This document shows positions 45,897-57,354 of a stretch of DNA of 64,000 nt, one piece after another (positions within the stretch are counted from its first letter, which is position 1; every line of letters starts with the position of its first letter). Under the pieces are notes generated by a model. The model was not told where the DNA came from. It saw only the letters and a list, made by a program, of their open reading frames with translations, and did not search any database. A program made the translations under genes and the position numbers. This stretch comes from Delphinapterus leucas (taxonomy: Eukaryota > Chordata > Mammalia > Artiodactyla > Monodontidae), in NCBI RefSeq assembly GCF_002288925.2, contig NW_022098076.1:90489933-90553932 (forward strand), read 5' to 3'.

Positions 45897-46544
45897 AAAA
45901 GACACACATGAGGATGTTCCATGCAGTGTTGTTTATAACGGCATAGAGCTGGGAATAACCTAAAAGTCCAGCATCAGGGATGAACAGATACATAACAGTG
46001 GATGCCCATGACTGAGTACTCTCTACCTGGGAAAGGGAGGAACAGAAGCTACATACATCAAAGAAAGAAAAGCTCAATATGTAATGCTGAATGAAAATTA
46101 AGAAGTGCCAACTTTAAAGCACATAAAGCAATAAATGCTTCACCAAATTACATATATGTATAAATCGAAGTCTAGAAAATAGTTCAGAAGGACACACATA
46201 AAATATTCAAAAGTAGAATCTATAAGGGAAAAAAATGGAGTGAGACTTGGGTGAAGAAGAAAATAAAATAATATGAAATATTTTTGTGGATGAATGAAGA
46301 TAAAGTGTCCTGAGCTGGAGGTAATGCACAATCCATTTCTGTGCACCAAGATACAAAACAAACTAAAAATGATGAACGTACACAACTTTTGTTACAGGAA
46401 TAGTTGTGAGAGAATAGAAGCTACTTAGCTATTAAAGAATTAAGGGACCAATCAAAAAATTATGGTATATTCATTTGATAAAGTAATATGCAACCATTAA
46501 AAATTATACTGTAGTGTGATATTGTGATTTATAATAAGAAATAT

Positions 46545-47335
46545 ATATATCTGGACTTGGGTCCTTTTCCTGGCACAGAGCACCTGAAACTCTTGGAATT
46601 TCCTGTAAGGAGAGTATTAAAGGTGCCTTTTGTGTTATGTTAATGAGTGACTTTGAGAAAACCCCTAAGTCTCCTAAGGATGGGGGCTGGTTGCCAGGGT
46701 AGCTAACCATGTGATTAGAGGGTTGGAACTTTCAGCTCCACCTCCTAACCTCCAGGACAGGGAGAGAGGGCTTTGAGATTGAGTTCAATCACCAATAGCC
46801 AATGATTTAATCCATCATGCCTGTGTAATGGAAGCTCTCACAAAAAACCAACAGACAGGGTTCAGAGAGCTTCCGTGTTGGTAAACACATGGATTCTGGG
46901 GGAGAGTGGCTTATTCAGAAAGCACAGAAGCTCTGTGTCCTTTCCCCATACCTTGTCCTATGCATCTCTTCCATCTGGCTGTTCCTGAGTTATATCCTTT
47001 TATAATAAACCAGCCATCTAGTAAGTAGAATGTTACCCTGAATTCTGTGAGCTGCTCCTGCAAATTAATTGAACCTCTGAGCTATAGCCAGCAGGTCAGA
47101 AGCATAGGTAACTATCAACCTGGACTTATGATTGGCATCCGAAGTAGGGGGAGAGGAGCAGGCTTGTGGGATGGAGCCCTCAACCTATGGGATCTGACAT
47201 TATCTCAAGGTAAATAGTCAGAATTGAGTTAAACTGTAGGACCCCCCACCCCGTATCCCAGAATTGCTTGGATGTATGGGGGGAGGGGGGGAACCCACAC
47301 ACTGGAACTGAAACCAGAACTGTAGTTGCAGAAAT
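46545..47335 (+). mobile_element. ERVL-like LTR inside the old L1
   Basis: The order 'gggtccttttcctggcacag', 'tatccttttataataaacca' (with an AATAAA-like poly(A) signal), 'ctcctgcaaattaattgaac', 'atgggatctgacattatctc' and 'gaacccacacactggaactg' is that of a mammalian ERVL-class LTR. I see no primer-binding site or gag/pol sequence, so it is a solitary LTR or a fragment. Confidence 0.65.
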
Positions 47336-47620
47336 TAATTTATTGACATGGAAAGTTATTCATGTTGTATAATAAGCAAAAAGTCAGGTTATAAAATAGT
47401 ATGTATGATTGATTCATACTAAACGTAGAGAACATTCTGAAAGGGTGCACAACAAATGCTTAAGTGTGGTTACCTCTGGGGTTACAAGTATTTTTCTCAC
47501 TTTCTCTCCTGGTGTATCTGTATCTCCTGATAGCTCAGCAATGAACATATATTACTTATATGATAAATACAAAATTTTCAAAACAAGCTTTTATTCAGTA
47601 AGAAATAATGTGCTCACCTG

Positions 47621-48256
47621 CCAACTCCCAAGCACGACTCCTCCAGGGTCCTTTAACATATTTCAGTGGTTGCAAGTGTTGGACTATTTTTGTGTCATTG
47701 TAGCATATCAACCCCTAGACATGTTGATTTTTGGAGGAAAAATGATCAGCACCTTGAGATAGAGTGTGGGTGACCTGCAGGTGTTTCCCTCAATGAAGGA
47801 AAAGCCTAGATATAGACAATGCAAGTGTGAGAATGAACCCACCCTGTTCCGTGATGGGAATGTGAGCAGGTTTTCTTCCTGTGCATTGCTCAGGCCCACT
47901 GAGCGGAGTGCAGCGGTCTGGTGGATGTCAGGATGTAAGGTACTTTTCCACTCTGCGCTCAGCTTGCCGCCTGTTTCTGGGTCTTTTGGCACCGTGTGCC
48001 CACTCCATCCTGTTGGAGGGGGCCCAAGGGAAAGACCACGTGGTTAGGGGCACAGAAGCTGGTCTTTGCTAAGAAAAACACTCCGACTTCACAGGATGGG
48101 GCTGGACCCAAAGAGGCAGGCTCTCTCCCCTGGTGGAGAACACAATTGAGAAAAGTACAACCTGCCCACCACTCCCAAAGACTTTCCTAAGACATATAAA
48201 AATAACTTCCAAAGTTAGAAGGGACATTACTTCAACTGTGTATCCTACTCCTAATT
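47621..48256. other. Unassigned stretch
   Basis: About 640 bases. Frames of 60-95 codons on both strands (47708-48190) overlap and have no recognised family. Confidence 0.45.
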
Positions 48257-48271
48257 AAAATCCAAATCATG

Positions 48272-48645
48272 GGACTTCCCTGGTGGTGGTGCAGTGGTTA
48301 AGAATCCGCCTGCCAATGCAGGGGACACGGGTTGGAGCCCTGGTCTGGGAAGATCCCACATGCCGTGGAGCAACTAAGCCCGAGCACCACAACTACTGAG
48401 CCTGGGCTCTAGAGCCTCTGAGCCACAACTACTGAAGCCCATGTGCCACAACTACTGAGCCCACGTGCCACAGTTACTGAAGCCCGCATGCCTAGAGCCC
48501 AGGGCAACAAGAGAAGCCACCGCAATGAGAAGCCCGCACACCGCAACGAGGAGGAGCCCCCGCTGGCCACAACTAGAGAAAGCCCGCACGCCGCAACAAA
48601 GACCCAACGCAGCCAGAAATAAATAAATAAATTTATTTTTAAAAG
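48272..48645 (+). mobile_element. CHR SINE, long form with extra internal units
   Basis: Head 'gggacttccctggtggtggt' has an extra GGT. The body holds four 'ccacaactactga(g/a)' type units in a row (48388-48482), more than other copies. The flanking repeat is 'aaaatccaaatcatg' at 48257-48271 and 'aaaatctaaatcatg' at 48646-48660. Confidence 0.95.
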
Positions 48646-48660
48646 AAAATCTAAATCATG

Positions 48661-49143
48661 GCTCAGAACATAATCTCCAATGTGACTTTAAAATGCTTTC
48701 TTGTACATTCATGACCCTTTTGCAGGTTTAAATGTTCCAGGGGAAATAATTTTGGAATTGTAAAAAAAGGTTGAGGTTCAGACCTCAATATTCCAAGATT
48801 TAATTAAGAATTCTCATTTTCCATCCCAAGGGGAGCTGAGCCTTCATTAAACCCTGTTGGCTAAATTAGGCAGAATTGGGACCCCTTAGATATACCTATA
48901 GAGGAGGGGAAACTAATCTGGGGAAGGAAGGAGTGAAGGAGAAGAAGACTGACCCAGGCAGCAGAAACACCCCCAGGAACCATCCTAATTGAGAGGAAGT
49001 GTGGCCTTTCTCTTAGAGGAGGTATGTGATTCCACCCTACACCTAAATCATCCCACATCAAAGAATCTGTTATGAAAGCAAACTGTGGTGTGAAACATAT
49101 GGAAGACTTTGGTGTCCACTGGATGGCTAAAAGCAGAGTCTCC
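48661..49143. other. Unassigned stretch
   Basis: About 480 bases without a recognised feature. Confidence 0.5.
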
Positions 49144-49867
49144 GAAAACATCTTAGCTATTTTTAAATTTATTTTATTGAAGTATAGTTGATTTACAAAG
49201 TTGTGTTAATTTCTGCTATACAGCAAAGTGATTCAGTTATACATATATATACATTCTTTTTCATATTCTTTTCCGTTATGGTCTATCACACTATATTGAA
49301 TACAGCTCCCTGTGCTACCCAGTAGGTCCTTGTTGTTTATCCATTCTCTATATAATAATTTGCATCTGCTAACCCCAAGCTCCCAGTCTATCCCTCCCCC
49401 ACTCCCTCTCCCCCCTGGCAACCACAAGTCTGTTCTCTATGTCTGTGAGTCTGTTTCTGCTTCATAGATAAGTTCATTTGTGTCATATTTTAGACTCCAC
49501 ATATAAGTGATATCATATGGTATTTGTCTTTCTCTTTCTGACTTACTTCACTTAGTACGTTGATCTCTAGATCCATCCATGTTGCTGCAAATGGCATTAT
49601 TTCATTCTTTTTTATGGCTGAGTAATATTCCATTGTGTGCACACATGTGTGCGTGTCTGTGTGTGTGTGTATGTAGATACATATATATATAGAGAGAGAT
49701 TTATTGTGTCTTCTTTATTGGTTAATCTGTCGATGGACATTTAGGTTCTTTCCACGTCTTGGCTATTGTGAATAGTGCTGCTATGAACGTAGGGTTGCAT
49801 GTATCTTTTCGAATTATAGATTTGTCTGGATATATGCCCAGAGTGGGATTGGAAAACACCTTAGCTA
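49144..49867 (-). mobile_element. 5'-truncated L1 with target-site duplication
   Basis: In reverse: 'tattttattgaagtatagtt', 'tcccctggcaaccacaagtc'-like sequence near 49410, 'ttatggctgagtaatattcc' near 49611, and 'ggctattgtgaatagtgctg' near 49761. The repeat 'gaaaacatcttagcta' (49144-49159) recurs as 'gaaaacaccttagcta' (49852-49867). A GT/AT microsatellite (49640-49700) lies inside the ORF2 end. Confidence 0.93.
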
Positions 49868-50640
49868 GCTTTAATAACAAGTTCATTACTAAGAAGGCAG
49901 CCAAGGTTATGAGAAGAACTGGCTAATAACAGGCTGAGCAACAAGGAAGAGCCCATGAGTGCTGCGGACATGATGCAACTTGGGAGACAGGCCACCTTGG
50001 CATTCATGATGGCCAAGAAGCGAACAGTATGCAAAGTCAGTCCCATGGCTAATCTGAGCTAAGGACTGTGTCTAGGACAAAAGTCCCCAAAGAGGAGTAG
50101 ATCGCCGCAAATGAGTAAGGGGCTTCGGGCTTTTTAACTGTTGACCAGGACGAGGTGAAGCACTTACAGGAAACCATTCTTTATGTTGACATTGGTCAAT
50201 TCATCAACATTCTGTGGGTATAGTTTTTCAGCAGCTATATGTATGAACCGTAATCCAGAACACATGGCGAGCTTCTCACCCCAGTGATATTATGAAGATT
50301 TTAGGAACCTCCCGGGGATGACCCCGGATTCCATGACCTGCTCACCTGCTCCTCCAATCCCCCTACCAGCAAAAGGCTTAGTCGTGAGAACACCATGACC
50401 TGTGAAGTGGATGCCTGCTGGTTGCTCATGGCTGCCTCACAAATAACTCTTTAATACGATCTTACATTTTTCAGGAAGCACACTACATTTTCTATAATCA
50501 TATGTCGCTTCTCTTTCCATTTCAAATGTTAGTTTGTACCCTCTTGGGTCCTCAGGCACGCACCTGATTTTCATCATCACTGCCAGGGTTTGTCAGAGCA
50601 GTTCACCTTTGCCAGTTATTTCAATGCTCTGCAGTGCAAG
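49868..50640. other. Unassigned stretch
   Basis: About 770 bases without a repeat or gene I recognise. Confidence 0.5.
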
Positions 50641-50800
50641 TCAACTTTATTCTGTATAATTCACTTCCATAAACATTTTATTGAGTACAAACTACATGTC
50701 TGGTGCTAAGCTGATACTTGGAGATACAGAAGTGTATAGAGCAGGGGTCCCTGTTCTCAGTAAGTTTACAGGAGAGAGATTCTCCATATACTTGGGTGGG
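50641..50800 (-). mobile_element. Ancient MIR/L2-like fragment
   Basis: 'cattttattgagtacaaact' and 'tgtctggtgctaagctgata' resemble the common '...gcacctactatgtgccaggc...' ancient repeat. Family and strand are tentative. Confidence 0.4.
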
Positions 50801-50859
50801 CTGTTTCAGAGACATGAGTTTCTCAACATCCCGTGTGAGCTGGCCTCCGGGGGATATGC

Positions 50860-51425
50860 CCTGTGGTGGACTGACCCTAAGAGGACCTCCATGACCTCAG
50901 CTTCCTGGTGTGGCACCTTCATGTAGCTTCTTCTGATTGACTGTGGGTAGTACCTGTGACCTACTTCTAACCAACAGGATGCAGTAAAAGTGATGGGATG
51001 TTACCCCATGATTATATTATATTATATAAGACTCCATAAGTAAACCAGAGCTAGAGGCTCTGATTAGGGGTTGGCCACACTGCGAAAACCCACATTGTAG
51101 GGAACTTCATGTGATCTCTAGGAGCTGAGCACAGCCTCAAGCTGACAGCAAAAAGCCAGGGCCCTCAGTCCTACAACCACAAGGAATGAATTATGCTAGC
51201 AACTCGAATGAGCTTGGAAGTGGGTTCTTCTCCAGTCAAGCCTTCAGATGAAAACACAGCCCAGCTGACATGTTGATTGCAGCCTGTGAGAACCTAAGCA
51301 GAGAACCCTCTTCCCAAGTCATGCCAGATTCCTGACCCACAGAAACTGTGAGTTAATAAATGTGGGTTGTTTTAAGCCACTCAGTTTGTGATAATTTGTT
51401 ATGAAGCAGTTGATAACTAATATGC
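50860..51425 (+). mobile_element. MLT1-like LTR
   Basis: It starts 'ccctgtggtggactgaccct'. It has 'gtgggtagtacctgtgacct' and, at the 3' end, 'gacccacagaaactgtgagt', 'taataaatgtgggttgtttt', 'agccactcagtttgtgataa' and 'gttatgaagcagttgataac'. This is a nearly full-length MaLR/MLT1-type LTR with its poly(A) signal region. Confidence 0.8.
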
Positions 51426-51544
51426 ACTCCTGGCCAACATGAGGCACTGACAGCTGGAATCTGGTGAAGTTACTGTCCTTCTGTTGAGTCTTTCCATTGG
51501 AACATTAGGAATGGAAAAGCCCTGATAAAAGACACCTTAGTCTA

Positions 51545-51546
<2 letters not shown>

Positions 51547-51588
<42 letters not shown>
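51547..51588. repeat. (CA)n microsatellite
   Basis: About 21 uninterrupted CA units. This is the longest CA run in the window and a likely polymorphic site. Confidence 0.97.
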
Positions 51589-51590
<2 letters not shown>

Positions 51591-52334
51591 TACATGTGCA
51601 AAGCCCACTGTCAATCACTATTTTTGCCATGGTAGGAAGGGAAGCAATCCTTAACCAAAGACCTAGTGCTATGGCATTTTCTTTAGTCTGCACATGCAAT
51701 TAGAACAGAAGATTCAAGACGCCCAAGTAGAATAAATTGACTCATTGAAACACAGTGTTTTAATCAGGAACCAGAAGATCTGCTTTGACCTTAACGTGGG
51801 ATTTTAATCTCTCTTAGATTTACCTCTGTTAGTTTCACCCATTATTCTAGCTTATTGGGATAATGTTGAATCTCTAATCACTCAACCAAATTATCCTTCT
51901 CGGATCTGTGTCATCAGCTATGTCCAGCTGTGAATTTTAAAGTCATCTTCATGGGTAGAAGATGGATGAATACGATTTAGCAACTCATGTTGGAGAAGTT
52001 GAACACAAACTCAAGGACATGGCTGCCTTGTATCCAAGTATCATCTTGGGCTGTAAAGACTGGAGTACTGTGTCATATCAAGGCAGGTAACGGTATTTGG
52101 TGTGGTCAGACCACATCCGTCCCAGTTCTAGGAAAGAGGTTTGAAAGGAGACATTGAAAGAAACCAGGAGTGTTTCTTAGGGAAGTATAATCTGGGATGG
52201 GTGAAGCCTCATTCGAATGGAAAATGACTGTGAGAACTTGTAAGGAACCAGGAAAGGACAGAATAACTCTCTTTAAACACTTGCAGGACTATTCTTAAAG
52301 ACAGAATTCTAACCAATGAAAAGAAATTGCCTAC
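51589..52334. other. Unassigned stretch
   Basis: About 750 bases without a recognised feature. Confidence 0.5.
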
Positions 52335-52730
52335 CCAGGGCTTCGCCTGCCCCACCATTGCACCAGCTCTTTCCTTTGCCTGCAATGTTCTTCCCCAGGA
52401 AAGCAAAACACTTCTTCCTCACCTCCTTTTGCATCTTTGATCAAAATGTCACCTCTCAGTGAAGCCTTTTCTGACCACCGCAAGCCTCACACCCTCCCCA
52501 CCTGGGACTCCCTGTCCCTTGCCTACCTTACTTTTCTCTGCAACACCTGTCACCATCTGACACACCAGCGTTTGTTTACTGTGTGTCTCCCCAAAGAGAG
52601 TACTAGTTCCCCGAGCAGGGATTTTATTTGTTCACAGATGTTTCTCCAGTGCCTCCACCTGTGTGTTGAATGTCCATCGTAGGCACTCAGTAAATATCTA
52701 TTTAATTATTAGGTTAATTAATTGATTAAT
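52335..52730 (+). mobile_element. L2 LINE 3' end
   Basis: The order 'tttgcctgcaatgttcttcc', 'caaaatgtcacctctcagtg', 'aagccttttctgaccaccgc', 'acctgtcaccatctgacaca' and 'ggcactcagtaaatatctat' is a good match to the L2 3' end. A plus frame at 52437-52682 is an L2 by-product. Confidence 0.85.
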
Positions 52731-52895
52731 CAATATTATTCATATTACTCTGTCCTTCAGTGGAGCCATTGGTCATGTCCTTCATCTCTAGATTATAGGT
52801 TCATAAAAGCAGAGACCCTAAGGGAAAACATTTTGGATTCCCTAAGTACAAACACATTGATGAATGAATGAATGAATGGATGGATGAACAAAGAA
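52731..52895 (+). mobile_element. Possible second L2 tail with GAAT run
   Basis: 'tctctagattataggttcat' and a following GAAT/GGAT run (52858-52888) resemble another L2 end. It is short and decayed. Confidence 0.4.
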
Positions 52896-53053
52896 ACAAG
52901 CTATCTAGGGTCCAAAGGACAAATGGCACATTAGAAGAGGGAAGCCATTAGGAAGATTTTGAATAGAAGCTCGGAATTTCTTCTTGCAGCAAGAACTCAA
53001 GTTTACGTTTATACTGCTTGTGAAGCAGGAGGCCCAGTTAAAAACAATATTAT

Positions 53054-53382
53054 TTCTATTTATTTATTTATTTATTTTTGGCTGCATTGGGTCTTCGTTG
53101 TTGCACAGGTGCTTTTTTCCTGTTGCAGCAAGCGGGGGCTACTCTTCGTTGCAGTGCACGGGCTTCTCACTGCAGTGGCTTCTCTTGTTGCGGAGCACGG
53201 GCTCTAGGCACACGGCTTCAGTAGTTGTGGCTCATGGGCTCTAGAGCGCAGGCTCAGTAGTTGTGGCTCACACGCTTAGTTGCTCCGCGGCATGTGGGAT
53301 CTTCCCGGACCAGGGCTCGAACCTGTGTCCCCTGCATTGGCAGGCAGATTCTTAACCAATGCGCCACCAAGGAAGTCCAGTA
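53054..53382 (-). mobile_element. CHR SINE, long form
   Basis: In reverse: TTTA-rich start, 'ttggctgcattgggtcttcg', 'gtggctcatgggctctagag', B-box complement 'cagggctcgaacctg' near 53311, and head complement 'cgccaccaaggaagtcc' near 53361. 'tattatttctattta' before and 'tattatttttattta' after form the target-site duplication. Confidence 0.95.
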
Positions 53383-54261
53383 TTATTTTTATTTATTCAG
53401 TACAATTCAGATTTTTTCAAATTGATCGAGAATTCTTAAAGAAAATTTTTCCAGAGTCAAATAAGCTTAAAAAACTCTAGGTTTAGCAATTTTAAACAGA
53501 CTTCTTTATGGCAAAACTTAAAGAAGCCTTTAAAATGCTAGTATCTATTCTACGTGAATCACCAATATTCATAAATCCTTTTAGCAAATATTTTAAATCA
53601 CAGGATGCTCTGACCATGGAATGGCCATGAACACCTGCCAGTGTTCCACAGAACAGAATTTGGGAAATGTTTCAATGTATAGGTTAGAAATTAGCACTGA
53701 CACCTATTTCCTTGTAGCCCTATTACCTTGAAAACTCTATGTTAACTTTTCTTTTTGAAAAGAACTGACATGTAAAAGTAAAGAAAAAACAATAAGAGCT
53801 GGTCATGACCTCTGTTAGGTTGTCAGGAAGGATCCAGTGTTATTTAAATAATAATAACAGTAAACTTTTTTAAGTAGGTTTCAAGGTAAGGGGAAAATGA
53901 AGAGAGGAAAGAAAGCCTGACGCCCCAGGTACAAACAAGCAGGAGGGAGAAAAAAAACCTGTCTCTTTTGAAGGTAGAGCATGTCTGACCTGTTGGGAAA
54001 TCTTGTTCTCTCTCTTTTTTTCAGGCTCATGCAGCAGCTAAGGTGGAGAATGAGCTTCGTGCCCAGTAGCCTGGGCTGTGCTTCAAACCCATCTGTGCCC
54101 ATCCTCAGAGCCCACTAGAGTCACCTTTCATACCATGTGCCCCCCTTGGCACAGGTGGCCAAGCCCTGAGTGACATAATGATGGCAGAAGGTAAAAAAGA
54201 GGAAAGAAGCCTAGCAAAGGTCTTTTCCCTTCCAACTTGTCATTTAAAAAAAAAAAAAAAA
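53383..54261. other. Unassigned stretch
   Basis: About 880 bases of AT-rich DNA without a repeat or gene I recognise. Confidence 0.5.
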
Positions 54262-54484
54262 AGGGACTTCCCTGGTGGTCCAGTGGGTAGGATTCCTCGC
54301 TCCCAATGCAGGGGCCCCAGGTCGATCCCTGGTCGGGGAACTAGATCTCCCATGCCGCAACTAAAAAAAGATCCCACATGCCACAAGGAAGATCTCTTGT
54401 GCCACTACTAAGACCCGGTGCAGCCAAAATAAATACATAAATAAATATTGGAAGAATGGAAGGAAGGAAGGAAGAAAGAAAGAA
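54262..54484 (+). mobile_element. Variant tRNA-Glu SINE with GGAA tail
   Basis: Head 'gggacttccctggtggtcca', B box 'ggtcgatccctggtcgggga', then 'ctagatctcccatgccgcaa', an A-rich spacer, a second 'gatcccacatgcca' block, and 'agacccggtgcagcc'. It ends in AAAT units and a GGAA/GAAA run. The doubled 'cccacatgcc'-like block is unusual. Confidence 0.88.
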
Positions 54485-56037
54485 AGAAACTAAGGTTCAA
54501 AGTCATTGGACCCCGGTCTAATTTCCACAAAGAAATTCTGTTTGCAGAAAGCTGTTTCACTTCCGGCATGCGGTTTGATGCTGGCACCGCCATCCTGTTT
54601 CTTCCCGGAGGGGTTTGAAATATCAAAGTCTGTCGCCTCTATTCCTGTTGGGAAAGGGTTGCCTGGCTGAGCTTTTCTATCAAAAGCTTTAGTCAAAATA
54701 GTACATTCGAGTTACATAAGCATATATATGTAGAAAGAGACAGACGTTAGAGTTTGGAGAAAGTGTAAACCAGAATGCTTGCTGTATTTTAGTGGCAAGA
54801 TTAAAGCCCTTTGGTAGGGAGGGCTTAGCATCAGCACAGGCACAGAGGTGTGTTTGACGCAGAAGGCAGCCCCTGGCTGGTTGCAGAGGCAGCAACAGAA
54901 AGTGGGAAGTGCAGACTGAAGCCACAACGCTAGACATTAGCTCTTAGGCTAAGAAGTTTGGGTCTGAAATTTCCCCTTCTCTCCTTTCCAGACTTTCCAC
55001 ATTTCTGACAATGTACATAGATTGCTTTCATATCTAGGGAGAAAAGCAAATCGGTTTTATGAAAAATTGGGAGACGCAAACATTCCTGTAAGAATAAAGT
55101 AATATTCTAAAAATACTTAAAAGTTCAGTTAAATTATTTCTATTCATCCTGTCTGGCAGCAAGGGTCCCACTCGAGAGGGCTGCCCGTCTGGAGAGGAGG
55201 CCCCACAGAGGAGGCTGTGAGGGTGTGGCCCAGGGCAGAATCGGGGCTGGAAGAGGGCAAGCGGGAGCCTTGAGAACTGAGCAGCGAATGGCCTCCAGCC
55301 AAACACTCACCTGTGCCCAGGAGAGCCGGCAGGAGGATGCACATGGACGCCCAGGCTGGACCACAGCAGCACCAGATAAGCAAAGACCCAGGTTGCTTTC
55401 CTCCACCCCTCCTCCCAGACCCCAAACCCTGGGTCGCCAGAGTGTCTTTCTGGGTTCCTGTTCTAATCTCAACATTGAGCTTTTCCTGCCAACCGAGAGG
55501 GTTTTTGTTTGTTTGTTTGTTTTTACACCTAATGATGAAACACTTTATTCTGCATCAAGGTATCTGGAAAAGGAAGCTGCACTTGGAGCACATTACAGGT
55601 GAGGAATGATCCATATGCACTGAGTACAAAACTCAATTACAGAATGATTTCCTACTATGACCAGATACTCCATTACCAATGCTTAATTAAAAGGAAAACA
55701 TGATTTACCACACCAGAATTCTAGAAGCCAAAGAGGACAGAATTTAAACGGGCAGATATAAATGTAGCACCTACACCTGTATTTTAAAAACAAGTTGGAA
55801 AGATCTCTGCTTTTTCCAGTGCCCCGAACCCCACCCGCCAGTGGAGACCCTGTTCTTTGTTCAGCATGCTTTCAAGCCTGGGAGTGAGAGGCGTTGTCCT
55901 CAGGTGTCCCGGTTCATCCTCAGTCTCGGCCAGGCCTGGCTCCCTGCGTTCTCGTCCTCCCTGTCTCTCCCTGGAGAAGATCTCTTATGTTCTGGGTCCA
56001 GGATGGTTTCTTTTCTGTTCCCTTCCTCCAACAAAAT
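54485..56037. other. Unassigned DNA, GC-rich at 55150-55480
   Basis: About 1.55 kb. The GC-rich part has overlapping open frames on both strands (55140-55475 minus 111 codons, 55225-55602 plus 125 codons) with no recognised domain. A GTTT run lies at 55503-55522. Confidence 0.45.
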
Positions 56038-56045
56038 AGGTGTTG

Positions 56046-56253
56046 GGCTTCCTTGGTGGCGCAGTGGTTGAGAGTCCACCTGCCGATGCAGGGGACGCGG
56101 GTTCGTGCCCCGGTCCGGGAAGATCCCACATGCCGCGGAGCGGCTGGGCCCGTGAGCCATGGCCGCTGAGCCTGCGCGTCCGGAGCCTGTGCTCCGCAAC
56201 GGGAGAGGCCGCAACAGTGAGAGGCCCGCGTACCGCGCAAAAAAAAAAAAAAA
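56046..56253 (+). mobile_element. CHR SINE, short form
   Basis: Head 'ggcttccttggtggcgcagt', B box 'ggttcgtgccccggtccggg', body 'gccatggccgctgagcctgc', end 'gaggcccgcgtaccgcgc' and an A run. The repeat 'aggtgttg' flanks it at 56038-56045 and 56254-56261. Frames of up to 243 codons on the minus strand (55985-56716) cross this SINE and are not genes. Confidence 0.96.
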
Positions 56254-56261
56254 AGGTGTTG

Positions 56262-56774
56262 ACCTGAGCCCTGCAGGGCAACGGGGTTTGTTTCCCCAAA
56301 AAGCTTGGGCTCCGGCTTCCTGTGTGAGAAGGTCCTGGTGGGCTGCCCCTCCCCGACACCTGCGGAGGTTTCTCCTCCCTCCCGCCCCCTCCCATCTTTC
56401 CCATCAGCCAGGTCCATGCAGAAAGACCATGAACAGGTGTGGTTCCCCTTGTGTCCGCAGCTCCCGGATTCCACGCTCGGAAGAGCCCACGTTGAGTCTT
56501 TGACAATGAGGTGACACTGGGCTGCCGTCTCCCCACCTGCTGTGTGTCGGCCCATCCTCTCCCCGCTCGGACCAGAACAGCTGCTCTGGTCCCGTGCCTT
56601 CCTGGAGCCCCGTGTCTTTCCCTAGACTTCAGGCTGAATGTTCTTCTTTCTTGCTGGGGGGAGCACGGCTCTTCCCACCTTTCTACATCGTAAACAGAAC
56701 CTGGACCTCCCCCCACCTTTATTCCTTTTTTGAAAAGAATAAAAAGGTGGTTTGTTTTTTTTTAAGTAGAGGGA
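56262..56774. other. GC-rich unassigned stretch
   Basis: About 510 bases, GC-rich, without a repeat I can name. The long frames here owe most of their length to the neighbouring SINE. Confidence 0.45.
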
Positions 56775-57052
56775 AGGATTATTTATTTTTGCTGTGTTGG
56801 GTCTTCGTTTCATGTGAGGACTTTCTGTAGTTGCAGCGAGCGGGGGCCACTCTTCATCGCGGTACGCGGGCCTCTCACTATCGCGGCCTCTCTTGTTGCG
56901 GAGCACAGGCTCCGGACGCGCAGGCTCAGCGGCCATGGCTCACGGGCCCAGTTGCTCCGCAGCATGTGGGATCTTCCCGGACCAGGGCTCGAACCCGAGT
57001 CCCCCGCATTGGCAGGCAGACTCTCAACCACTGCGCCACCAGGGAAGCCCTA
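56775..57052 (-). mobile_element. CHR SINE, intermediate form
   Basis: In reverse it joins the 3' block of the long form ('tgctgtgttgggtcttcgtt', 'gcgagcgggggccactcttc') to the body of the short form ('cgcggtacgcgggcctctca', 'cgcaggctcagcggccatgg'). The head complement 'gcgccaccagggaagccct' is at 57033-57051. Confidence 0.93.
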
Positions 57053-57194
57053 AAGAGGTTTTTTTTTAAAGGATTAAATTGAATACATTCTGTGGCCTCC
57101 CTCTGAATTTATTTCATTTTGTTTTGTTCTTGATGACTAACATTTGGGGGTTGAAGGGTTTGTTTCTCACACTACTTTTTCATACATGAAACAA

Positions 57195-57350
57195 AGTGTA
57201 TGAATAGTGTTTTACAATTTATAAAAGCCTTTCCCTTGATGCCTTATCTAATTGATCTTCACAGCAACCCGAGACTCCCATAGTCTGCACAGGCTCACAC
57301 CTGTGAGGGGCAGCGCTAAGATCCTAACCCAGCTCTCGAGGCCAATTCCC
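57195..57350 (-). mobile_element. MIR fragment
   Basis: 'tttataaaagcctttccctt', 'attgatcttcacagcaaccc' and 'agcgctaagatcctaaccca' fit a reverse MIR. Confidence 0.6.
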
Positions 57351-57354
57351 GTGG

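Larger units (their letters stand above)
45475..47620 (+). mobile_element. Old L1M-type LINE split by a SINE and an LTR
   Basis: It starts with 'catctacaagactggcccaa' and 'ctcacacaccattagtagaa', then 'agaaatcccactgcaggaca' near 45631, and after the SINE 'gttgtttataacggcataga'. After the LTR it resumes at 'ttattgacatggaaagttat' near 47339 and 'gtggttacctctggggttac' near 47466. All frames are broken. Confidence 0.65.

Noticed and set aside
45544..46077. 177-codon minus frame
   Set aside because: It is antisense to old L1M and includes a CHR SINE in the middle.
55985..56716. 243-codon minus frame
   Set aside because: It runs through a CHR SINE and adjacent GC-rich DNA. The same SINE-derived peptides recur at 10.9, 22.3, 23.1, 45.7 and 60.6 kb.
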